Of a stretch of 12,296 bases of DNA, positions 6,844 to 12,296 are shown piece after piece; within the stretch, counting starts at the first letter, position 1, and the number at the start of each line of letters is the position of its first letter. Position numbers and translations under genes: made by a program. Source of the DNA: Chrysochromulina parva (Eukaryota; Haptophyta; Prymnesiales; Chrysochromulinaceae). A model generated the notes under the pieces. The model was not told where the DNA came from. It searched no databases and saw only the letters and a program-made list of their open reading frames with translations. The stretch covers positions 1-12,296 of the forward strand of contig PJAB01001771.1 in assembly GCA_002887195.1 (NCBI GenBank). Direction: 5' to 3'.

Positions 6844-7549
6844 CGGGCTCCGAGCAGTGCCATTTCAGCCCGCCAACCACCGAACCGGCATGCCATTTAT
6901 CCGGATTAACGATTATCTTATGCCCCACTCGCACCTCGTGTATACACATGCGTGGCTGCGACGCTGGCGGGGATGAGGCCCAGCGGTAGCCACAAGCGAA
7001 CTCCATGTGTACCGTACCGATACTCAATGCTTGGCGCTTGGGCAATGCCTGTTTCTTACCTGCATATCGCGGACTTGAGGCGAGGATTTTGGATGTATGG
7101 GCATTTTTATCCGCGACGGCGAGGTGGCAGGTGCGGCCGAGCGGACGCTCACGCTGCCGTACGGTACTCCACCTCGCACGAGAACAGGCGATACGTAGAC
7201 ACGGTAGTGTTTGGTAGTGTGTGTATGTGGCGCGCACGAGTCCACTGGATGCGCAGCAGTCGCTTGCCGTGCTCCCGCCTCCTCGCCACACTTGAAAGAT
7301 CCCCATGCTGCAGTGCGTTAGGAGCAGCGCCCCGCACAGGATCTAATGCTCTCATGCCACCTAGTCATAATTGTCAGTGTGCGGGAGGCCATGCCAGCGT
7401 CGAGCGAAGATCGGCGCTTGCCTCCTCTATGGCTCCTGACTCCTCCTGCGTACATGGCTCCTCCATCCACGCCTGCGATGCGCTCCGACATTGAACCTCC
7501 TGTGCGTTCGTTTGAAGTAGAGGGGCGAGTATCGGCACGTTCAGCCCGG
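6844..7549. other. Convergent intergenic region, no gene seen
   Basis: About 700 bp separates the 3' ends of the glycosyltransferase (+) and the AP2 gene (-). Overlapping frames occur (for example + 6952-7494), but they are Arg/Ser/Cys-rich with no codon bias, and none resembles a protein family. Both 3' UTRs should lie here. No clear polyadenylation signal, RNA gene or repeat was found. Confidence 0.5.
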
Positions 7550-8581
7550 CTAGGGACTCGGGCGCACGCTGCGCCTCTTGGCGGGTGGCTCCTTGTCCTC
7601 CTCTTCCTCATTGTCCTCCTCCTCATCTGCCTCCTCCTCATTGTCCTCCTCCTCGTCCGCCTCCTCCTCATCCGCCTCCTCCTCGCCCGCCTCCTCATCG
7701 TCGGCAGCCTCCAGCGCATCGGCCGCAACCGAAGCCGACGCCGACGCCGCTGGTGCCGACACATGAGCCTTCACGCTTGCCACAACTGTCGCGTCAGCTA
7801 TCGGTGCTGCCACCGTCGCCACAACCGATATCGCGGGTGGTTCGCCGGCCGTCGCAACAACGGCGGTGGCGATGGCGAGCGGCGCGGCGCTGTCTGCGTC
7901 GGCGCCATCGACGGCTACAACAGCTTCCACATCGACGATAGGCATGCACTTCCCAGCTGCGGCCACGGCCGCCGAGTGGGCCACAGCACCCGAGACGATT
8001 GCGTCGACCTCGGGCACGACCTCGGGCGCCACCTCGCGCCCTTCGGCGCGTGCGATCTCGGCTTGCTCTTCGGCCCGCGCCATCACGACGAGGTGTGCCG
8101 CAACGGCCACGCCCGCTTCCCACGCGGTCGCGTAGCCGCCGATCGATCTGTGGTTGACCTGCGCCTGCCAGCGCCCCTTGCGCGCGGGGTACACTCCCAC
8201 CCAGCCACTCTTCGTGCGCCGCGTCGGGATCGGCTGCAGCTTGGTCAGATCGTCCGGGATCTGCACCTTGTGCTGCGCAAGCAGCGCGCGCGCTGACGTC
8301 TTTGAGGTTCCGCCACTGCCGCTGCCGCCTGCGCCGCCCGAGTCGCCTTCGCCATCCGCAGCCGCGTAAACCAGCGGCATCTCGCCGCTAGCAGCCGATG
8401 GGTCGACCATGGCGCCTGGCATCATGCCGGCGGCGGCGCCCGGCGAGCCGGCGGGCGCACCGAACGGCGCCACGTGCGGCGTAAACATGCCGGGCTGAGG
8501 GACCATGCCGGATTGCATGGGCTGCATGGGCGGCATGGGCGGCGCACCTGCCGCTCGCCCACGCCCGCGACCGGACCCGCT

Positions 8582-8614
<33 letters not shown>

Positions 8615-9001
8615 ACGGCCCTCCGCTGTGGGTGGAGACTTGGCCTTCGGGTGGAGGAGGTATGCGGGCGGCGGCGGCGCGATGGCGATCGTGGCATTCT
8701 TGAGGATGAAGGACACCGACCGCCTCTGTGCGATTTCGTCGGCTGGCGCGGGCTGCTGCCCCTGCTGCTGCTCACCGTTCTCGGTCGCTGCCGCCGCTGG
8801 AGCTGCCGCCGCTGGAGCCCACGCCTGCGAGAGGCACGCGGCATCATCAGCGTCGCCCAGCACGTAGACGATGCCTCCGTCGCCAGGCTGCGGTATGAGG
8901 CCGGCGAAGATGTGCGCGTATGAAAGCTTCATGCCCTTGTCGGCGGGCTCAGGTGCCGCTGGCGCTTCCGGGTCAAAGCTTCCCATTTCGTCTGCTGACA
9001 T
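7550..9001 (-). CDS. AP2/ERF-like DNA-binding domain protein with RG repeats and acidic tail
   Basis: 483 residues, single exon as read. The ordered core is a divergent AP2 domain at about 261-305 (TRRTKSGWVGVYPARKGRW, then QAQVNHRSIGGYATAWEAGVAVAAHL). It keeps the GV-W-A---GGY-TA-EA-A-A pattern of AP2/ERF proteins, which in plants and algae bind DNA through the three-stranded sheet. N-terminal to it lie KLSYAHIFAGLIPQ and RRSVSFILKNATIAI, a (Gly-Arg)n tract (about 128-150, also found in RNA-binding proteins) and a Pro/Met/Gly-rich linker. C-terminal to it lie an Ala/Val-rich stretch, an acidic Glu/Asp/Asn repeat tail (about 435-472) and a basic PAKRR motif that could be a nuclear localisation signal. 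A nuclear transcription or RNA-associated role is inferred. It is head to head with the SAM-domain gene, with 65 bp between the start codons, so the two may be co-regulated. A single, short AP2 domain makes the DNA-binding claim moderate. Confidence 0.75.
7610..7669 (-). repeat. Tandem 30-bp repeat (two copies) in the acidic tail of the AP2 protein
   Basis: Two adjacent 30-bp units (7610-7639 and 7640-7669) differ at two bases and encode units of the form EEEADEEEDN. A shorter, related GAGGAGGAGGC-type segment continues to about 7694. The acidic tail therefore grew by tandem duplication. Confidence 0.75.
8585..8614. repeat. (GCGCCC)5 hexanucleotide repeat encoding Gly-Arg
   Basis: Five perfect copies of GCGCCC on the + strand read as alternating Gly and Arg codons on the minus strand. 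They form the core of the RG tract of the AP2 protein. G-rich on the coding strand. Confidence 0.9.
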
Positions 9002-9066
9002 GCAGACTCGTGTCTTCGGTCGACGCAGGAGAAATTGCCAAACTAGGCCTAAACTCGCGTTGGTCG
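9002..9066. promoter_or_regulatory. Presumed bidirectional promoter of the AP2 and SAM genes
   Basis: Only 65 bp separate the AP2 start (9001, minus) from the preferred SAM-protein start (9067, plus). The interval has no obvious TATA box and contains AGGCCT at about 9046. A shared core promoter is inferred from the arrangement. An alternative upstream ATG at 8920 for the SAM protein would overlap the AP2 gene and give an N-terminal extension without family support, so I prefer 9067. Confidence 0.35.
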
Positions 9067-9531
9067 ATGACCGCCGACGACCTCGAGGCGGGTGCCGGAT
9101 CCGACGACTCCGGATCCGACGAAGCCGTCACCTCTTCCTCTGCGGTATTGGGAGCCGCATACCACCTGGTCTTCGGCTGGTGGGTCAGGCCTGTGCGCGC
9201 TGTCGCTGCCCGTCTGCTCATGGGTGGCGTTGACGAGTCGAACCAGGTGGTCGAGACAGCACCCGTCGGGCATCATTCGAAGGCGGTCACCACCGCACGT
9301 CCAATCATGGCTGCAGAGCTCCAGCAGGTCGTTGTGACACCTGGCCACAAGAGCGAAGGTCTCCATAGTGGCGGTCAGCCCAGCAAGACGGAGGAGAGCT
9401 TCCGACACGCACCGCCGGGGGCAAGTGCACATGGCAGCAGCTATTGCTGTGATGCACCCAGTGCTGCTGCAGCTGAGCGTGGGCGGGTGCACTCGTCGCC
9501 GCAATCGCCCTCGTTAGAGCCGCTTCCGCCC

Positions 9532-9609
<78 letters not shown>

Positions 9610-11052
9610 CTCCGTGACTGCGACGATGCATCGTACACGCACGACGTGGCAAGTCGGCGGCTCTCTTGCGAGAGACGCGAAAGTCGAGAGTCGACGCACG
9701 TCTCTCGGCGCGCACAGGGCGGGTGCGCTCGCCAAGGCCGTGCCGTGGGCGCAGCACGAGGCGCAACGGCGAGGGATGATGCGTCGGCCGGTGCCACAAG
9801 CGAGAGCGGGAGCAGCGAGCGCGAGGGCGAGAGCGAGGGCGAGAGCGAGGGCGAGAGCGCTGGCATCGGTTCTGGTTCCGAGCTGTGCGAAGGAGTGGCC
9901 GTTCACTCTGAAGTGCCTTCGCGCTCGCTCAGAGGACGGGGCGCTGGGGGTGGAGATGCCGATGACGCGTACTCGTCAGCATGCACGCCACCACGGAGGA
10001 CCGGCGAACGCGCCCGTCCTCATGGCTCCCCGCAAAAAAGAGGCTCGAAAGAGGCAGCCGAGCGGCTAGCAGCCAGTCGACAGCGCATCGCAAAGCAGTG
10101 CGGCGATCGTCAGAGCCCGCACAGCGATGACGAGGAAGATGTGGACGCCGAGGATGACGAGGAGGAGGACGAGGAGGAGGGCGAGGAGGAGGGCGAGGAG
10201 GGCAACGAGGAGGACGAGGAGGACGAGGGCGTGGAGGACTGCTCCGCGTCCGAGTTCACAAATGAGGACGAAGAAGGGAGTGAGGAGCAGAGCACAGACG
10301 GTGAGGCCGGCGATAGCGAAGAGGAGGGTGACGACTTCATGGACGGAACTGATGGTGAGCCGGAGGAGGAGGAGGCGAGCGGCTCGGCGTCTGACGGCGA
10401 TAAGGTTGAGGGCACGCGTGAGGCTGGCCGTACGTATTCGGACCGAGCCCAAGGAGCTCACGCGCCATCTCGGGCGCGCGCGGCCGTCCGAGGCCGTGCT
10501 CGGCGCCCTTCCGAGGCCTCCGCACCGATGGCCATCGCAGCAAGAAGCGGCGCTGCGGAGGCATCCAGCGGAGGCGGGCTCTTCTCCAGCCTTTGGTCCT
10601 GGGCCGGTGCTCCTGCCGTCGCTTCGCCGCGCCGAGCTGCGTCGCTGCCCGAGCCGCCGAGTGCCGCGGACCCCCGAAGCCGAAGCCGATTGCACGGCGT
10701 GACCAGGGGAGGTGGGCGTGGCGCCTCGACGACAGCGAGCGTCGCGGCAGCAGGTCAAGCTGCCGACCGGAGCGCCGCCTTGCTACCAATGGCCGACTTG
10801 ACAGTCGAGGACGTGTGCGAATGGCTCGGCGCAAGCGATGCAAGCTTCGGAGCCTACGTACCGCTCTTCCGCGCCAATCACATCGACGGCAGCGCGCTCG
10901 GCCTTCTCACGCGCGAAGACCTCGCCGACATTGGCGTGCGCTCTGTGGGCCACAGGCTCGCCATCCTGCGGGCGAGGGCTGACCTGCACGGCACCGCTGC
11001 GACTGGGGACCGCGCTACGGAGGGGCATGGTTGCGGACCGATGCAAACGTAG
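9067..11052 (+). CDS. SAM-domain protein with poly-alanine and acidic tracts
   Basis: 661 residues from ATG 9067. The acidic start (TADDLEAGAGSDDSGSDEA) is followed by a hydrophobic amphipathic stretch at about 25-53 (AVLGAAYHLVFGWWV, RPVRAVAARLLMGG). Then come a run of 26 Ala (156-181), a Ser/Arg/Gly-rich region with EGES repeats (about 253-264), a long Glu/Asp tract (about 353-445) and a Ser/Ala/Arg linker containing the aromatic LFSSLWSWAG. At the C-terminus is a well-formed SAM domain at about 575-640: MADLTVEDVCEWLGASD, LFRANHIDGSALGLLTRED and IGVRSVGHRLAILRA. SAM domains mediate protein-protein contacts and polymerisation, or sometimes bind RNA. Apart from the SAM domain, most of the protein is probably disordered. 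The amphipathic N-terminus suggests possible membrane contact, while the divergent pairing with an AP2 gene hints at a nuclear role; both are inference. The frame is intact throughout and no intron is needed. Confidence 0.78.
9532..9609 (+). repeat. (GCA)25 microsatellite plus GCG, encoding 26 alanines
   Basis: Twenty-five perfect GCA units (9532-9606) followed by GCG, in frame with the SAM protein. The near absence of synonymous changes in such a long tract indicates a young, slippage-prone repeat. The antisense and other frames read as poly-Cys, poly-Leu, poly-Ser or poly-Gln and are not genes. Confidence 0.95.
9823..9858 (+). repeat. 12-bp minisatellite, three perfect copies
   Basis: GAGGGCGAGAGC occurs three times in tandem (9823-9834, 9835-9846, 9847-9858) and adds Glu-Gly-Glu-Ser units to the disordered part of the SAM protein. 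Confidence 0.9.
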
Positions 11053-11344
11053 CCCGAAGAGCCGCGTCGATTGTCAAAAGTGTGAGCCGTGAAAACGGAA
11101 AACGCAAAACGTGGGAATGGAGAGGAATGCGGGGACGATCGGTGACACGATCTTTTTTGATGATGATAAAATAATCCCACAGTACGACCTCTAACCTGTA
11201 ATCCGAAAATGTTAATGTACGCTGTGGCCGTGCGCGTCGCCGTCTCGTCAGGGACGGTTCACGTCAGCGCACCGCTCCGGCGTACTGTAGGCGAGCCTGC
11301 TGCCTGGAGCTGCACGCACGCTCGGGGGGCGGGCGGTCCCAGCC
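11053..11344. other. Convergent 3' interval between SAM gene and PTEN gene
   Basis: 292 bp hold the 3' ends of two convergent genes. There is a short AT-rich patch (about 11150-11180, including TTTTTTGATGATGATAAAAT) that may relate to transcript ends. No gene was seen. Confidence 0.4.
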
Positions 11345-12296
11345 TCAAACTTGAAACTTCAACTCAACGCGGAAGTTCGGGTCGAACTTCTTGTGCTGAG
11401 CGTCCTTGAGACCGTCGAGATGCCACTTGCGGCGCACGAGCGTCTCCTGCCCGTCGGCGAGCATGGCCGCGTCGAACCAAAAGTGGAAGAGCTCGATGTC
11501 CTTGTATCCGATCTCGATGCGCACGTCGCCCTCGATAGGGATCGGGCACTCTTCGACGAAACTGACGACGGGTACGCTCACCTTCTTGCCGATGACCTCG
11601 CCGCGGGAGTTGGTGAGCGAGAAGGGCTGAAGCCGCGCGTAGGATGAGCGGAACGGCGCCGGGGGGCCATCGAGCACGGCCTCGTCCACCTCAAGGCCCT
11701 CGACGCGCTCTTCGCTGAGCTCGACGCGCCTCGTGGACCATTCGCGGTGACACTTGCGCGAGTGTATTGTCACTCTAAGCGGCGAGCTTTGGTCGTGTCG
11801 CCCGACCTGGGCATGTCGGGCCAGGCCGAGCGGCACCATCACCAGCCGCACGCGCACGAGCTGAAGCTGCAACGGCCTGCCGAGCAGCCGCTGCTGCAGA
11901 GCCGGCTTGCTGCACAGCGAAGCGTAATAGTGGACATACGCCCGCTGCGACGGGATTGTGACGCCCTCGCAGTCGCTGGTGCGTGCGAAGGCGTAGAACG
12001 CGAGCGCGTCGTCCGCAGCTGTGAAGAAGCGATCGTGCAGCAGAAAGGCGGCGACCATGACGCCGGTACGCCCCTTGCCCGCCTTGCAATGGATCGCGAC
12101 CACGTTGGATGGGTGCGCCTGCAAAAAGTCTTGGGCCGAGCGGCAAAACTCGCCCATCATGCGCAGAGGTGGCGGAGTGTGGTCGTCGAAGGGGAAGAGG
12201 CGCACACGGTTGGAGAACTTGGCCGCCTCGTATGAGCGCTCCGAGCAAAGGTTGTACACCATGTAGTGCTCGCGATGGCGCGTCTCCAGAAACGAG
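11345..12296 (-). CDS. PTEN: PTEN-family phosphoinositide 3-phosphatase, 5' end beyond the window
   Basis: The open frame runs off the right edge; 316 residues are visible, starting inside the phosphatase domain (SFLETRHREHYMVYNLCSE). PTEN removes the 3-phosphate of PtdIns(3,4,5)P3 at membranes, opposing PI3-kinase. The catalytic set is complete: FPFDDHTPP (equivalent of human Asp92/His93), the P-loop HCKAGKGRTG, identical to human PTEN with Cys124, Lys125, Lys128 and Arg130, and the TI loop GVTIPSQRAY. The two P-loop lysines mark a PTEN-type lipid phosphatase rather than a protein-only enzyme. The second half is a C2-like domain ending in HFWFDAAML and KKFDPNFRVELKFQV. The TAA/TGA-type stop comes directly after the last C2 strand, so the regulatory C-tail of animal PTEN (about 50 residues, phosphorylation sites and PDZ ligand) is absent. 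No intron is needed in the visible part. An ATG at 12262 exists, but homology continues upstream of it. Confidence 0.93.
   Translation of the reverse strand, partial: SFLETRHREHYMVYNLCSERSYEAAKFSNRVRLFPFDDHTPPPLRMMGEFCRSAQDFLQAHPSNVVAIHCKAGKGRTGVMVAAFLLHDRFFTAADDALAFYAFARTSDCEGVTIPSQRAYVHYYASLCSKPALQQRLLGRPLQLQLVRVRLVMVPLGLARHAQVGRHDQSSPLRVTIHSRKCHREWSTRRVELSEERVEGLEVDEAVLDGPPAPFRSSYARLQPFSLTNSRGEVIGKKVSVPVVSFVEECPIPIEGDVRIEIGYKDIELFHFWFDAAMLADGQETLVRRKWHLDGLKDAQHKKFDPNFRVELKFQV

Noticed and set aside
6542..7306. 254-codon minus-strand ORF overlapping the glycosyltransferase 3' end
   Set aside because: Half is antisense to the glycosyltransferase and the remainder has no codon bias or family resemblance.
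6952..7494. 180-codon plus-strand ORF after the glycosyltransferase
   Set aside because: Arg/Cys/Ser-rich with no domain, helix pattern or third-position bias.
7346..8296. 316-codon plus-strand ORF with a leucine-rich hydrophobic stretch
   Set aside because: The apparent membrane segment is the antisense of the Glu/Asp repeat tail of the AP2 protein; no independent coding signal.
8920..9066. Upstream in-frame extension of the SAM protein from ATG 8920
   Set aside because: It would overlap the start of the divergent AP2 gene and adds a Cys/Pro/Leu segment that reads as antisense of the AP2 N-terminus. ATG 9067 gives a natural acidic start.
7590..9860. CRISPR-like or transposon-like repeat array
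   Set aside because: Repeats are in-frame codon repeats inside genes without spacers of regular length, terminal repeats or a transposase.
9305..9906. Minus-strand ORFs with poly-Leu, poly-Ala or poly-Cys runs
   Set aside because: All are frame readings of the (GCA)25 repeat opposite the SAM protein.
10066..10758. 230-codon minus-strand ORF with a long Leu/Val hydrophobic stretch
   Set aside because: Antisense of the acidic tract of the SAM protein.

Overview
The window looks like nuclear DNA of a GC-rich, gene-dense, single-celled eukaryotic alga. A haptophyte of the Prymnesium/Chrysochromulina/Emiliania type is my best guess, inferred from gene content only. Supporting points are a GT-AG spliceosomal intron, eukaryote-specific families (DDRGK1/UFBP1, PTEN, a C-terminal SAM domain, a type II membrane glycosyltransferase), a divergent plant/alga-type AP2 domain, high third-position GC, and many in-frame codon repeats. 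There is no sign of bacterial operons, CRISPR arrays, rRNA, tRNA or insertion sequences.

Layout. Positions 1-159 (+) are the 3' end of a fatty-acid-hydroxylase/sterol-desaturase-type membrane di-iron enzyme. Positions 201-626 (+) encode a small single-pass membrane protein with an acidic tail. Positions 627-1735 contain no gene I can defend, apart from a CpG-rich block with a perfect hairpin. Positions 1870-2220 (-) hold a small unrecognised coding frame, which continues upstream across one in-frame TGA. Positions 2378-3443 (-) are a two-exon DDRGK1/UFBP1 homologue (UFMylation). Positions 3533-4339 (+) are a long ORF of doubtful status. At 4002-4229 it runs opposite a minus-strand frame with clear coding composition, and a further possible minus exon lies at 4239-4352. 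Positions 4432-6843 (+) encode an 803-residue Golgi-type glycosyltransferase. Positions 6844-7549 form a convergent gap. Positions 7550-9001 (-) encode an AP2-domain nuclear protein, head to head (65 bp between start codons) with 9067-11052 (+), a poly-alanine/acidic/SAM-domain protein. Positions 11345-12296 (-) are a PTEN lipid phosphatase cut by the right edge.

The genes do not form one pathway. Together they are ER/Golgi membrane functions (hydroxylase, DDRGK1, glycosyltransferase), phosphoinositide signalling (PTEN) and a candidate nuclear regulatory pair (AP2 protein and SAM protein). Genes often alternate in direction, giving short divergent promoters and short convergent 3' gaps. The most useful leads are the overlooked minus-strand exon near 4.0-4.2 kb, the TGA-interrupted frame near 2.2 kb, the AP2/SAM divergent pair, and the apparent two-module glycosyltransferase.
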